From Rhodanobacteraceae bacterium (GTDB taxonomy: Bacteria > Pseudomonadota > Gammaproteobacteria > Xanthomonadales > Rhodanobacteraceae): DNA of 64,000 nt. Location: the NCBI GenBank assembly GCA_016790075.1, contig JAEUPP010000039.1, positions 434,001 through 498,000 of the forward strand, in the 5' to 3' direction. Below, one piece after another: positions 34,827 to 44,460 of the stretch; position 1 is the first letter of the stretch; every line of letters starts with the position of its first letter. The notes under the pieces are model-generated. The model saw only the letters and a list, made by a program, of their open reading frames with translations, did not search any database and was not told the DNA's origin. The position numbers and the translations under genes were made by a program.

Positions 34827-36344
34827 CTATCTGGCACAGACCGGAATCTGCAGCGTCTGACCCGGCTTGATTGCATACCCCGGCGCACGCAGACGATTGA
34901 TGCTCGCTATTTCACGCACTTCCGCACAACGGTGTTTGCGCGCGATCGCGGCAAGCGTGTCGCCCTTGCGCACTGTATAGCGGCCGCGGCTGCCGGCTGA
35001 GCTACCTGGCGTTGCCGCCTTGGCCATGGCTACCTGCGGCATGGTTGCGGCATGCAGCTCGGCTGCCAACGCCTGCCAGGGGCCTTGGGCACAGACGCGT
35101 GGAAACGCCGCCTCGAGCACGGCTGGCACCGACAGCTGAGTGCCCGGCGGCAGGGAGGCCTGATGGTCATAAGCCGGGTTGAGGTTGCGCAGGGCGCGGA
35201 ACCAGCCATCGCGACTGCCACCTTCCTGACCAAAGCAGATCGACAGCTCCGATAGCGACATGGAGCGCGTCAAGGCGACACTGCCCAGACGTGTATCGAT
35301 CTTCGGAAACTCAAGGTTGTAACGCTCCGGATGCATGAACAGCCAGGCTGCCGCAAGCACCATGGGCACGTATTCGCGAGTTTCCTGCGCCAACGCGCCG
35401 TACACCGACGGATCCCAGAAACGTGCGCGACCACCAGCGGCAAGTCGCCCCATGCGCCCTTCGCCGCCGTTGTACGCTGCGAGCACGAGTTCAAGGTCGT
35501 TGTTGAACACGCGCAGCTGTTCGTTGAGGTAGGCCGCATTCGCGCGCGCCGACAGGGTCGGATCAAAGCGCTGATCGAAGCCGTTGCTCGTGGCCAGACC
35601 AAAACGCAGGCCGGTCGCATACATGAACTGCAGGGGACCACTTGCGCCGGAACGCGATACAGCATGCACCTTGCCACCGGACTCTTTCGCGATAAAACCG
35701 AACAGCAAGGCTTCCGGCAGACCGGCCTTCTGGTACTCAGGCCACATAAGCTGCCGCATGTACTGATAGTTGACGTAGGCCTGGATCAGGTTCGGCCGAT
35801 ATTGTGTCAACCACTCCTCAAGCGCAGCCTTGACTGGCTCGTTGAGCGCGATGATCTCTGCCAGCGGCCGCCCCCTGAGCAAAGTGATCGAGCGTGCCGA
35901 CTCCGGCAGATCGGATACGAGAGGCGAGCCTTCGCCAGCGGCCTTGACCTCGAACTCGTCGCCGGCTGGTCTCTCAGTTTGCCCGGTAGCAGCGGCAATC
36001 GGCGCATCACGCCGGAGCAGACCATCGAACGCCGACAGAAAACGCTCCTCCTCACAACCGGACAACTGATGGCAGCGCAGTGCCGCCGCACGCAGATCAT
36101 CGAGCGCAGCATTGCCTTCACGGGCCGCCCGTTCGCGCTCGCCAGCATCGGCCAGCTCAGCACTTCCCTCGTAGCGCGTCACAGCATCGCTCAGGCGTGT
36201 GTAAAGCTGGCCGATCTCCGTTTCATCAGCGGCGGGTAGCGGCACAGTCTTTGCGTTACGCGCCGGCTTACCTGCGCAGGCGGCCAGCAACAATACAACG
36301 GCCGCAGCCGGAACAAGGCAAATACGCAAGACTCTACTCTCCAA
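34827..36344 (-). CDS. Membrane-bound lytic transglycosylase with LysM domain (MltD-like lipoprotein)
   Basis: Cleaves the MurNAc-GlcNAc bond of peptidoglycan with formation of anhydromuropeptides. The 505-aa product has a lipobox (LLLAAC, Cys23), so it is probably an outer-membrane lipoprotein. The SLT domain starts near residue 205; catalytic Glu is E221 in GFIAKESGG, followed by SGASGPLQFM and AAYNGGEGRM. A LysM domain occupies about residues 457-502 (YTVRKGDTLAAIARKH to IKPGQTLQIP). E. coli MltD has two LysM repeats; only one is clear here. It diverges from the HerA-like gene. Confidence 0.93.
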   Translation of the reverse strand: MESRVLRICLVPAAAVVLLLAACAGKPARNAKTVPLPAADETEIGQLYTRLSDAVTRYEGSAELADAGERERAAREGNAALDDLRAAALRCHQLSGCEEERFLSAFDGLLRRDAPIAAATGQTERPAGDEFEVKAAGEGSPLVSDLPESARSITLLRGRPLAEIIALNEPVKAALEEWLTQYRPNLIQAYVNYQYMRQLMWPEYQKAGLPEALLFGFIAKESGGKVHAVSRSGASGPLQFMYATGLRFGLATSNGFDQRFDPTLSARANAAYLNEQLRVFNNDLELVLAAYNGGEGRMGRLAAGGRARFWDPSVYGALAQETREYVPMVLAAAWLFMHPERYNLEFPKIDTRLGSVALTRSMSLSELSICFGQEGGSRDGWFRALRNLNPAYDHQASLPPGTQLSVPAVLEAAFPRVCAQGPWQALAAELHAATMPQVAMAKAATPGSSAGSRGRYTVRKGDTLAAIARKHRCAEVREIASINRLRAPGYAIKPGQTLQIPVCAR

Positions 36345-36465
36345 ACACGAACGGCCCGCACGTTACACAGGCCGGCCTAACGACACAACCGCACGGAATT
36401 CCCGCGACATGGCCGACCGTCGCTACAATCAGGCTTCATACCTATGCGATAGGCCGGGAGTGGAC

Positions 36466-37974
36466 GTGAGCGACATTCTACTGGGCAAGAGTGACATCGA
36501 CGTAGTGCTGCGAGCCCGATACGCGAACCGCCATGGCCTTGTCGCCGGAGCAACCGGCACTGGCAAGTCAGTCACCTTGATGCGTCTGGCGGAAGGCTTC
36601 TCGCAGATGGGCGTCCCGGTATTCCTTGCTGACGTCAAGGGCGACCTCGCCGGCCTCAGCGAACCCGGCGGTGGCAATGCCAAGATCGATGCGCGAGTGG
36701 CCGAACTCAAGCTTGACTGGAAGGCCGCAGCCAATCCCGTCGTGTTCTGGGACATCTTCGGCGAACTTGGCCATCCGGTACGCAGCACGATTTCCGAGAT
36801 GGGCCCCAACCTGCTGGCACGCCTGCTTGAACTTAACGAGACGCAGGAAGGTGTGCTGGAAGTCGTGTTCAAGCTTGCTGACGACGAAGGCCTGCTGTTG
36901 CTCGACCTCAAAGATCTGCGCGCACTGCTGACCTTTGCCGCGGAAAACGCGAAGCCGATCTCGCAACGCTACGGATTGATTTCCGGCCAGTCGATCGCGG
37001 CGATTCAACGCGCACTGCTGGGCCTGGAACAAGCCGGCGGCGACCGCTTCTTCGGCGAACCCGCCCTTGACCTCAGCGACTTCCTGCGCCAGGACATGAG
37101 TGGTCGCGGCGTCGTCAATATCCTCGCAGCCGACAAGCTGATCCTGAGACCCAAGCTCTATTCGACCTTCCTGCTCTGGATGCTATCCGAACTGTTTGAA
37201 CGCCTGCCCGAGGTCGGCGATCTCGACCAGCCCAAGCTCGTGTTCTTCTTCGACGAAGCGCATTTGCTGTTCGACGATGCACCAGCTGCATTGGTACAGC
37301 GCGTGGAGCAGGTCGTGCGCCTGATCCGCTCCAAGGGCGTTGGCGTCTATTTCTGTTCGCAGAATCCCGACGACGTGCCGCAGACCATACTCGGCCAGAT
37401 GGGCAACCGTGTGCAGCATGCGCTGCGCGCGTTTACACCCCGCGATCAAAAAGCGGTCAAGGCCGCAGCCGAAACCTTTCCACCGAATCCGAAGATCAAG
37501 AAAGTCGCCGACGTGATCACCCAGCTTGGTGTCGGCGAAGCACTTGCCACTACATTGCAGGACGGTGGCGTACCGCTGCCGGTCGAACGCGTGCTGATCG
37601 CCCCGCCCGGCTGCCGCCTGGGTGCAATCACCGAAGCTGAACGAGCAACGATACGTTCGCGCTCGCCGGTCGGCGGCAAATACGACACGAGCATCGATCG
37701 CGAATCAGCCTACGAGAAGATCACCGCGCGCAATGCCGAGGCCAACTCCACGACCGTGGCGGAAACCAAGCCGGAAGAGCCCAAAAAAGCCGACAAGCGT
37801 ACCGAGGCAGGCAATGGCTGGGGCGATATGATCAAGGGTGCCCTGTTCGGCACCGGCCGGCGCCAGGGTGTTATCGAGGCAACCGCCAAATCCGCCATGC
37901 GCTCCGTCGGCAATCAATTGGGCCGGCAGATTCTGCGCGGCGTTCTTGGCTCCATCCTGGGCGGGCGTCGCTAA
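36466..37974 (+). CDS. HerA/FtsK-like ATPase, DUF853 (YjgR) family
   Basis: A P-loop ATPase of 502 aa. The start is GTG at 36466 with GGGAG 5 nt upstream, beginning SDILLGKSD; an ATG at 36409 lacks a ribosome-binding site. Walker A is GATGTGKS (residues 28-35) and Walker B LVFFFDEAHLLF; CSQNPDDVPQTILGQMGN is the sensor/arginine-finger region of HerA-like proteins. The C-terminal 100 residues are polar, then amphipathic (IKGALFGTGRRQG). The cellular role of the YjgR family is unknown to me; related ATPases process or pump DNA. The next gene begins 31 bp downstream. Confidence 0.9.
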   Translation: MSDILLGKSDIDVVLRARYANRHGLVAGATGTGKSVTLMRLAEGFSQMGVPVFLADVKGDLAGLSEPGGGNAKIDARVAELKLDWKAAANPVVFWDIFGELGHPVRSTISEMGPNLLARLLELNETQEGVLEVVFKLADDEGLLLLDLKDLRALLTFAAENAKPISQRYGLISGQSIAAIQRALLGLEQAGGDRFFGEPALDLSDFLRQDMSGRGVVNILAADKLILRPKLYSTFLLWMLSELFERLPEVGDLDQPKLVFFFDEAHLLFDDAPAALVQRVEQVVRLIRSKGVGVYFCSQNPDDVPQTILGQMGNRVQHALRAFTPRDQKAVKAAAETFPPNPKIKKVADVITQLGVGEALATTLQDGGVPLPVERVLIAPPGCRLGAITEAERATIRSRSPVGGKYDTSIDRESAYEKITARNAEANSTTVAETKPEEPKKADKRTEAGNGWGDMIKGALFGTGRRQGVIEATAKSAMRSVGNQLGRQILRGVLGSILGGRR

Positions 37975-38005
37975 CCTCCGCTCATCAAGACTCTGAAGAT
38001 CCCTC

Positions 38006-39295
38006 ATGACCGACAAGACCATCGTGCCGTTCTGGCAACGGCTGCGCGAAATCTCCCTCTACCCCACGCAGCCCGGCGCGATGGTGACACTGATCGTGCT
38101 GTCACTCGCTCGACTGCTTGGCCTGCTACCTGGGGTCGGCGGCATCGCCAACTTGCTGGTGATGATTGCACTGTACAAATTCGCCTTCGAGGTTCTGCGC
38201 GCGACCGCCAACGGAAATATGCAGCCCCCCGAAAATGCACTCGACATGGACGAGTCGGTGGGCCGCTACGGGGTGCTGCTGCAGGCTGCGTTTATCGTGC
38301 TTGCCGTTCTCTCGTTCTTCGTTGGCGGGTTGCTGTTCGGTACGGACGGCCTATGGTTCGGCCTGGCCGCATCGGTGATCCTGGTGTTCGGCTGGCCCGG
38401 TGCCTGTATGTCGCTGGCGATCGACCAGAATTTCGGGCACGCGCTGAATCCGAGTACCTGGCTGCAGATCATGGGGCGCCTCGGATGGCCGTATTTCCTT
38501 GCGTTCGGCCTGATGGGCCTGATTTTCCTGAGCGCGGGTAATGCGCAGGCGCTGATAGAGGATGTCTTGCCGCTAGTGATCGGCCTGCCCGTGTTCTATT
38601 TCATCTCGGGCTACGCGCTGCTCGCGACCTTCCATCTGATGGGATATCTGGTCTGGCAGTACCAGGACGAACTCGGTTTCACGCCCGATGCGGCACCCGC
38701 GCCGCTGATCAATCGCAACGCCGACCCGGATCAGGCCATCCTCGACGAAGCGGCGCAGATGGTCCGCGACGGTGAAACCGACCTCGCCACCGAGACCTTG
38801 CGCGCGCATCTGCGCGAGCGCGGCGGCACCGAGGCGGTACATACGCAGTATCGAAAACTGTTGCGCCTGAAAGGGGATACCACCGAACTACTGCGCCACG
38901 GCAAGGAGTGGCTACCGATACTGCTTGCGCAGGACCGCGAGAAAGCAGCGGTGGAGCTCTTCCGTGACCTCAGCGAACTCGACCCGAGTTACGCGATCAA
39001 CGACGCCGAGTCGAATACCCGTCTCGCCAATCGTGCCGCAACCCTAGGGCAGACCCAGCTCGCGCTGCGCCTGATCAGTGGCTTCCACAAGCGCCACCCC
39101 AAGAGTTCGGATACTCCGCAGATGTATCTGCTCGCAGCACGCCTGTTCAGCGAGCGCATGGGCAAGGACGCGGAAGCCAAGGCCTTGCTGACCCAGATCC
39201 GCACCGCCTATCCGACGCACGCACTGATTCCGGAAGTCGACGCGCTGCTGAAGCTGATCGAATCGCTGGGCACCAAGAAAAACGCAGCCACCTGA
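38006..39295 (+). CDS. Membrane protein with C-terminal TPR-like domain
   Basis: A 429-aa protein. The first 230 residues hold about six hydrophobic helices (for example LIVLSLARLLGLLPGVGGIA, FIVLAVLSFFVGGLLFG, WFGLAASVILVFGWPGACM, YFLAFGLMGLIFLSA and LVIGLPVFYFISGYALLATF). They resemble DUF4013-type membrane proteins. From about residue 245 helical repeats follow (DQAILDEAAQMVRDGETDLA, TQLALRLISGFHKRHPKS, DAEAKALLTQIRTAYP) that look like tetratricopeptide hairpins. Function unknown. It follows the HerA-like ATPase gene by 31 bp and is probably co-transcribed. Confidence 0.75.
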   Translation: MTDKTIVPFWQRLREISLYPTQPGAMVTLIVLSLARLLGLLPGVGGIANLLVMIALYKFAFEVLRATANGNMQPPENALDMDESVGRYGVLLQAAFIVLAVLSFFVGGLLFGTDGLWFGLAASVILVFGWPGACMSLAIDQNFGHALNPSTWLQIMGRLGWPYFLAFGLMGLIFLSAGNAQALIEDVLPLVIGLPVFYFISGYALLATFHLMGYLVWQYQDELGFTPDAAPAPLINRNADPDQAILDEAAQMVRDGETDLATETLRAHLRERGGTEAVHTQYRKLLRLKGDTTELLRHGKEWLPILLAQDREKAAVELFRDLSELDPSYAINDAESNTRLANRAATLGQTQLALRLISGFHKRHPKSSDTPQMYLLAARLFSERMGKDAEAKALLTQIRTAYPTHALIPEVDALLKLIESLGTKKNAAT

Positions 39296-39305
39296 TGCGC
39301 CGACG

Positions 39306-39330
39306 CGAGCCGGCTTGTTTTGCCGGCTCG
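39306..39330. terminator. Bidirectional terminator hairpin
   Basis: Perfect 9-bp stem CGAGCCGGC/GCCGGCTCG (39306-39314, 39322-39330) with a T-rich loop, between the convergent membrane-TPR and iscA genes. Confidence 0.6.
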
Positions 39331-39338
39331 CCGAACCG

Positions 39339-39665
39339 TCAGCCTATGGTGAAACTCTCGCCGCAACCACACTCACCCGTCATGTTCGGGTTCTCAAAGA
39401 CGAACTGAGCGTTAAGACCACTTTTCTGGAAGTCTATCGCCGTGCCGTCAACGAAGGGCAGGCTCTTGGCATCGACGACGAGCTTGACGCCAGCATCCGC
39501 GATCCAGTGATCGTCGTCGGCAATCGTATCGGTCAGGTCGACGACATAGCTGTAGCCGGAACAACCGGTACGCTTGACACCAAAACGCACAGCCTTGGCG
39601 TTCGCATCACGGGCCAGGAAATCAAGCATGCGCTGTCGCGCAGCGGGGGTCAGGGAAATGGGCAT
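39339..39665 (-). CDS. iscA: A-type iron-sulfur carrier (IscA/ErpA family)
   Basis: Carries or delivers Fe-S clusters to apoproteins. The 108-aa protein has the three conserved cysteines: C35 in KRTGCSGYSY, and C99 and C101 in GECGCGESF at the C-terminus. The segment SLPFVDGTAIDFQKSGLNAQF is closer to IscA than to ErpA. It is not near an isc operon within the window, so the symbol refers to the family type. Confidence 0.9.
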   Translation of the reverse strand: MPISLTPAARQRMLDFLARDANAKAVRFGVKRTGCSGYSYVVDLTDTIADDDHWIADAGVKLVVDAKSLPFVDGTAIDFQKSGLNAQFVFENPNMTGECGCGESFTIG

Positions 39666-39841
39666 GAGTGGATTCTAGTGGTCTGAAACAGGACTACCAA
39701 CAACGCGATACGCACCGGATACGCAGAGGCATGGGGCCAAGGCCCAGGAAAACCAAGGCTACCGCCGTCTGCGTAGCAGTTCCGTTATTATGTACGGCTT
39801 CCCGGCGCAAACCGCGCCACGTTCTGTTGGAGTAGAGATCC

Positions 39842-41242
39842 ATGGCGGTAGTCAGCATCAAGGCGGCGCTGGCAGGCACTTACCCGGTTGGCAGTGAGGT
39901 CACGGTCCGCGGGTGGGTGCGCACCCGGCGCGACTCCAAGGCCGGACTTTCGTTCGTGAATCTCAGTGACGGCTCATGCTTCGATGCAATCCAGATCGTC
40001 GCGCCGAATACGCTGGCGAACTATGAAACCGAGGTGCTCAGGCTCAGCGCCGGCTGCAGCGTCATTGCCAGTGGCACCCTCGTCGAATCACAGGGCAAGG
40101 GCCAGAACTTCGAGCTGCAGGCCAGCACGATCGAAGTCACCGGTTTCGTCGACGATCCGGAAACCTACCCTATCCAGCCCAAACCACATTCCATGGAGTT
40201 CCTGCGCGAGGTCGCCCATCTGCGACCGCGCACGAACGTGTTCGGCGCCATTACGCGTGTGCGCCACTGCATCGCACAGGCCGTACATCGCTTCTTCCAT
40301 GAGAACGGCTATTACTGGATCAATACGCCCATCATCACGACCAGCGACGCCGAAGGCGCCGGCCAGATGTTTCGCGTGTCGACGCTAGACCTCGCCAACC
40401 TGCCACGTACCGACAGGGGTGGGATCGACCACAGCAAGGACTTTTTCGGCAAGGAGGCGTTTCTGACCGTATCAGGCCAGCTCAACGTCGAGGCCTACTG
40501 TCTTGCACTCAGCAAGGTCTATACCTTCGGCCCAACCTTCCGCGCCGAGAACTCCCAGACCTCGCGCCATCTCGCCGAGTTCTGGATGATAGAACCGGAG
40601 ATCGCATTCGCCGACCTTGCCGCTGACGCCGATCTGGCCGAAGCACTGCTAAAGTACGTGTTCAAGGCGGTGCTCGACGAGCGCGGCGACGACATGGCGT
40701 TCTTCGCAGACCGCGTCGAGAAGACAGCGATCTCACGCCTTGAGAACTTTCTGGCCTCACCGTTTGAGCGTATCGACTACAGCGATGCGGTCAGCATATT
40801 GCAGAAGTCCGGCAAGCAGTTCGAATTCCCCGTTGAATGGGGCATGGACTTGCAGACCGAACACGAACGCTTCCTCGTCGAGCAGCATGTGGGCCGTCCG
40901 GCCGTGGTCATGAACTACCCGGAACAGATAAAGGCGTTCTACATGCGCCTTAACGACGATGGCAAGACCGTTGCGGCCATGGACATACTGGCGCCCGGCA
41001 TCGGTGAAATCGTCGGTGGTTCGCAGCGCGAGGAACGTCTAGATCTGCTTGACGCGCGTATGGCGAAAATGAACATCGACCCGACGCACTATCACTGGTA
41101 TCGCGATCTGCGCCGCTACGGTTCGGTCCCGCATGCCGGCTTTGGTCTGGGCTTCGAGCGCCTCGTCGTCTATACCTGTGGCCTGGCAAATATCCGCGAC
41201 GCCATCCCCTATCCACGCGTGCCGGGCCACGCCGAGTACTAG
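39842..41242 (+). CDS. asnS: Asparagine-tRNA ligase
   Basis: Charges tRNA-Asn. 466 aa, class IIb synthetase. An N-terminal OB-fold anticodon-binding domain ([14 protein letters not shown]) is followed by the catalytic core: motif 2 in [20 protein letters not shown] and motif 3 in [12 protein letters not shown]. The ATG has GGAG 11 nt upstream. The E-N-S-Q-T-S signature separates it from AspRS. Its presence indicates direct Asn-tRNA charging. Confidence 0.98.
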   Translation: MAVVSIKAALAGTYPVGSEVTVRGWVRTRRDSKAGLSFVNLSDGSCFDAIQIVAPNTLANYETEVLRLSAGCSVIASGTLVESQGKGQNFELQASTIEVTGFVDDPETYPIQPKPHSMEFLREVAHLRPRTNVFGAITRVRHCIAQAVHRFFHENGYYWINTPIITTSDAEGAGQMFRVSTLDLANLPRTDRGGIDHSKDFFGKEAFLTVSGQLNVEAYCLALSKVYTFGPTFRAENSQTSRHLAEFWMIEPEIAFADLAADADLAEALLKYVFKAVLDERGDDMAFFADRVEKTAISRLENFLASPFERIDYSDAVSILQKSGKQFEFPVEWGMDLQTEHERFLVEQHVGRPAVVMNYPEQIKAFYMRLNDDGKTVAAMDILAPGIGEIVGGSQREERLDLLDARMAKMNIDPTHYHWYRDLRRYGSVPHAGFGLGFERLVVYTCGLANIRDAIPYPRVPGHAEY

Positions 41243-41377
41243 GACGGTACCAGCCCTTGCCTGCAGCGCTGCCCCGACGCCGTTCTGCCGTTCCCAGAGG
41301 CCTTGCCGGACGCCGACCGTGCAGGCAATTGACTGTGCCCTGGCCCAAGCGTTCCGGCTTATCTGGGATCTACTGAC

Positions 41378-41683
41378 GTGTTATTCCTGCTGTTGCTCGC
41401 ACTCGGATTGGCCATCTTCGGCCTGACTGCTTATGTCATGAGCTGGCCGCTGGTTGCGACCCAGTTGCGCGACCGGCATCCACAGGATCGTCCGCTCCTG
41501 GGTGCAACCCTGTTCTCGCCCCAGGCGTACGGCTGGTTCCTGCGGTGCGCCTGGCGCAGCTCGGCCGACCAGCACCTGCGTTTTCTTGCGCTGCCAGGCA
41601 GCGTCGCCGCCTGGGCTATCGCCATCGGCAGCAGCTGCGCGGCTCTGCTGCTGCTTTTACGTATGACGGGAGTGCTGGTATGA
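41378..41683 (+). CDS. Small membrane protein of unknown function (101 aa)
   Basis: A GTG-initiated gene. The product has an N-terminal membrane helix (FLLLLALGLAIFGLTAYVM) and a C-terminal one (VAAWAIAIGSSCAALLLLL), joined by a soluble segment of about 50 residues with DRHPQDRPLLGATLFSPQAY. I do not know the family. Its stop overlaps the start of the next gene (ATGA), which argues that both are real and co-translated. Confidence 0.6.
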   Translation: MLFLLLLALGLAIFGLTAYVMSWPLVATQLRDRHPQDRPLLGATLFSPQAYGWFLRCAWRSSADQHLRFLALPGSVAAWAIAIGSSCAALLLLLRMTGVLV

Positions 41684-42024
41684 GCGACGACATCGACCAC
41701 GGCAACGAAGCCCCTGAGGGACGTGCACGCTCCTACTGGTGGTGTGCCGGCTTCGGCGACACGCTGATCTGGTCGCGTCTGGACATACTCGACAGCGGCA
41801 TTGCCGAAGTCTTCGGTGCGACCGGCGAGTACCTGCGCTATGACGACGAAACCGCGGCTCGCATGGCACTGCTCGACGCCGACTTCCGCGAATTCGACGG
41901 GCTCGACGAGGAAGACGCAGCCGTCATGGGTTTCGATCTGGAAAGCATGGACATACCACGCGGCGAGAGCGACGAGGAATTGCTGCCGCGCATGGTGCAC
42001 AAGATTGCTCGCGGAATAGGCTGA
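41680..42024 (+). CDS. Small acidic cytoplasmic protein of unknown function (114 aa)
   Basis: The ATG at 41680 overlaps the preceding stop by 4 nt; in-frame codons upstream of it belong to the other gene. The protein is strongly acidic (for example FDGLDEEDAA) with a WWCAGFGDTLIWSRLDIL core. No signal peptide or membrane helix. Family not recognised. It lies 14 bp before the SDR gene, with GGAGG before the SDR start, and is likely part of the same transcript. Confidence 0.6.
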   Translation: MSDDIDHGNEAPEGRARSYWWCAGFGDTLIWSRLDILDSGIAEVFGATGEYLRYDDETAARMALLDADFREFDGLDEEDAAVMGFDLESMDIPRGESDEELLPRMVHKIARGIG

Positions 42025-42038
42025 GAACGGAGGCTTGC

Positions 42039-42827
42039 ATGCAACTTGATCTGAACGGCCGTCACGCCCTGGTCTGCGGCGCCTCGCAGGGCATAGGCCT
42101 TGCCGCTGCACAGGAACTCGCCCAGCTCGGCGCCAACGTCACCCTGCTTGCACGCAACGCCGAAACACTGACGGTGGCCGCCGCTGGGCTGCCACGCGTA
42201 CACGCCGCGCAGGCCCATGGATTCATCGCCGTGGACATGGCCGACAACGATACCTTGCGCCGCAAAGTGGAAAGTACAGCTTATGCCGCCCCCTTCCATA
42301 TTCTGGTGAACAACACGGGTGGCCCGCCGGGCGGCCCGGCGCAGGCGGCGCAGGCGGAGGCCTTTGTCGATGCCTTCCGGCATCACCTGCTGGCCAACCA
42401 CGCGCTGCTGCAGAGCGTGCTGCCGGGCATGCGCGAGGCAGGCTATGGTCGTGTCATCAACGTGATCTCGACCTCGGTCAAGGAACCGATCAGGAACCTT
42501 GGCGTCTCCAACACGATACGCGGCGCCGTCGCGAGCTGGGCCAAGACCCTGGCCACTGAGCTGGGACCCTACGGCATCACCGTCAACAATGTGCTGCCCG
42601 GATACACCCGCACTCAGCGCCTGACTCAGATCCTGAGTGATCGCGTGCACGCCAGCGGCAAGAGCGAGCACGAGGTCGAACAGGCCATGCTCGCCACCGT
42701 GCCAGCCGGACGCTTCGCCGAACCGGCCGAAATCGCCGCGGCGATCGCCTTCCTGGCCTCTCCGGCGGCGGCCTACATTAACGGCATCAATCTGCCCGTG
42801 GATGGCGGGCGCATGCAGTCGCTCTAG
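42039..42827 (+). CDS. SDR-family protein with altered catalytic tetrad
   Basis: A 262-aa short-chain dehydrogenase/reductase fold. The dinucleotide loop is ALVCGASQGIG (close to T-G-x3-G-x-G but with Cys for Thr). Instead of N-N-A-G it has LVNNTGGPPGG. At the active site, Ser144/Ser146 are present, but the position of the catalytic Tyr is Ser157 (GVSNTIRG) and that of the Lys is Arg161. This matches a known SDR subgroup that looks like beta-ketoacyl reductases but lacks the full tetrad. Enzyme activity is therefore uncertain. It lies 85 bp before the semialdehyde dehydrogenase gene. Confidence 0.88.
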   Translation: MQLDLNGRHALVCGASQGIGLAAAQELAQLGANVTLLARNAETLTVAAAGLPRVHAAQAHGFIAVDMADNDTLRRKVESTAYAAPFHILVNNTGGPPGGPAQAAQAEAFVDAFRHHLLANHALLQSVLPGMREAGYGRVINVISTSVKEPIRNLGVSNTIRGAVASWAKTLATELGPYGITVNNVLPGYTRTQRLTQILSDRVHASGKSEHEVEQAMLATVPAGRFAEPAEIAAAIAFLASPAAAYINGINLPVDGGRMQSL

Positions 42828-42912
42828 CAACGATCAGCCCCCGTTATCGAAGCGGCCGGACTTGCCGTCACGCCAAGTGCTGCGACTGCCCGGCGCGCGC
42901 TACCATCGTGCG

Positions 42913-44367
42913 ATGACCCAGACCCTTAGCAATCTGATCGATGGCCGCCTCACTGCGCCCGCCAATGGCCGCTATCTCGAGGTGTTTGAACCGGCTACGG
43001 GCCGGTGTTACGCGCTAGCGCCCGACTCCGATTCAGCTGACGTGGCGCTAGCCCTGACCAGCGCCCAGCAGGCGTTTCCAGACTGGTCGCAGCAGCCTTC
43101 CACCGAGCGCGCCAGACACATGAATCGGCTCGCGGACCTGATCGAAACACGACTTGAGCAATTCGCCCAGGCAGAGTCACGCGACAGCGGCAAGCCACTG
43201 CAGCTGGCGCGCAATGTCGATATTCCGCGCGCCGTAGCCAACCTGCGATTCTTCGCTGCTGCCATCACGCAGTGGGCCAGCGAAGCGCATGCGATGGAAG
43301 ATCGTGCACTGAACTACACCTTGCGCCAGCCGCTAGGTGTAGTTGCCTGCATCAGCCCCTGGAACTTGCCGCTATACCTGTTCACCTGGAAGATTGCACC
43401 GGCACTGGCCGCCGGCAACTGCGTGCTGGGCAAGCCCTCCGAAGTCACACCGCTGACCGCGCAACTGCTTGCCGAAGCGAGCATTGAAGCCGGCTTTCCC
43501 CCCGGAGTGCTCACCATCCTGCACGGCAGCGGCGCGCAGACCGGCCAGGCACTGGTCGATCATCCGGCAATCAAGGCCATCTCGTTCACTGGCTCAACCC
43601 GGGTTGGAGCCCAGATCGCCCTGAGCGCCGCCCGTCAATTCAAGAAGGCCTCGCTTGAGCTTGGCGGCAAGAACGCGACCCTGGTATTCGCCGACTGGAA
43701 TGCCAGCGAAGCCCAGCTTGACACCATCGTGCGCTCGGCCTTCGCCAACCAGGGCCAGATCTGCCTCTGTGGTTCGCGCATTCTGGTCGAGCGCAGCATC
43801 TACGCCGAATTCCGTGAACGCTTCGTCGCCCGCACCAGGGCGCTGCGCGTTGGGGATCCATTGCTGCCCGAGAGCGACCTAGGCGCAGTCGTGTCACAGG
43901 CCCATTTCGACAAGGTCATGGGCTGCATCGCACTTGCCCGGGAGGAAGGCGGTCGCATACTGACCGGTGGTGAGGCCGTCGCCGTACCCGGGCGCTGCGA
44001 GAACGGCTGGTTTATCGCACCGACCGTGATCGAAGGACTGGGAGCACAATGCCGTACGAATCAGGAAGAGATCTTCGGCCCAGTCGTCACCTTGCAGCCC
44101 TTCGACGACGACGCCCAGGCACTCGCGCTGGCGAACTGCACGAACTACGGACTGGCCGCATCGGTCTGGACACGCGACCTCACTCGCGCGCATCGCGTCG
44201 CCGCCGGGCTGCACAGCGGCATCGTCTGGATCAACTGCTGGATGCTGCGCGATCTGCGCACCCCGTTCGGCGGCGTCAAGCAATCGGGGCTGGGGCGCGA
44301 AGGCGGGGTCGAGGCACTGCGTTTCTTTACCGAGACCAAGAACGTCTGCATAGCGCTGGACCCGTAG
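42913..44367 (+). CDS. Aldehyde dehydrogenase, 2-aminomuconate/2-hydroxymuconate semialdehyde type
   Basis: NAD-dependent aldehyde oxidation. The ATG at 42913 gives 484 aa; the frame is open further upstream but runs through the SDR gene. Features: SPWNLPLYLFTWKIAPAL, the FTGSTRVG NAD loop, general base Glu in LELGGKN, nucleophile Cys in NQGQICLCGSR, and an end WINCWMLRDLRTPFGGVKQS. The last segment is characteristic of 2-aminomuconate and 2-hydroxymuconate semialdehyde dehydrogenases. The RidA protein downstream resembles 2-aminomuconate deaminase, so the two may act in succession in tryptophan/kynurenine breakdown. The assignment of substrate is inferred. Confidence 0.88.
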   Translation: MTQTLSNLIDGRLTAPANGRYLEVFEPATGRCYALAPDSDSADVALALTSAQQAFPDWSQQPSTERARHMNRLADLIETRLEQFAQAESRDSGKPLQLARNVDIPRAVANLRFFAAAITQWASEAHAMEDRALNYTLRQPLGVVACISPWNLPLYLFTWKIAPALAAGNCVLGKPSEVTPLTAQLLAEASIEAGFPPGVLTILHGSGAQTGQALVDHPAIKAISFTGSTRVGAQIALSAARQFKKASLELGGKNATLVFADWNASEAQLDTIVRSAFANQGQICLCGSRILVERSIYAEFRERFVARTRALRVGDPLLPESDLGAVVSQAHFDKVMGCIALAREEGGRILTGGEAVAVPGRCENGWFIAPTVIEGLGAQCRTNQEEIFGPVVTLQPFDDDAQALALANCTNYGLAASVWTRDLTRAHRVAAGLHSGIVWINCWMLRDLRTPFGGVKQSGLGREGGVEALRFFTETKNVCIALDP

Positions 44368-44460
44368 CCGCGGTCCGCTGCCGCGTCAATCCCGCCATCG
44401 GCATTTCTCCCAGGCCTGTCGCAATGGCTATGCTTGCGCTTTTGTTCCGGAGCCCGCCTC

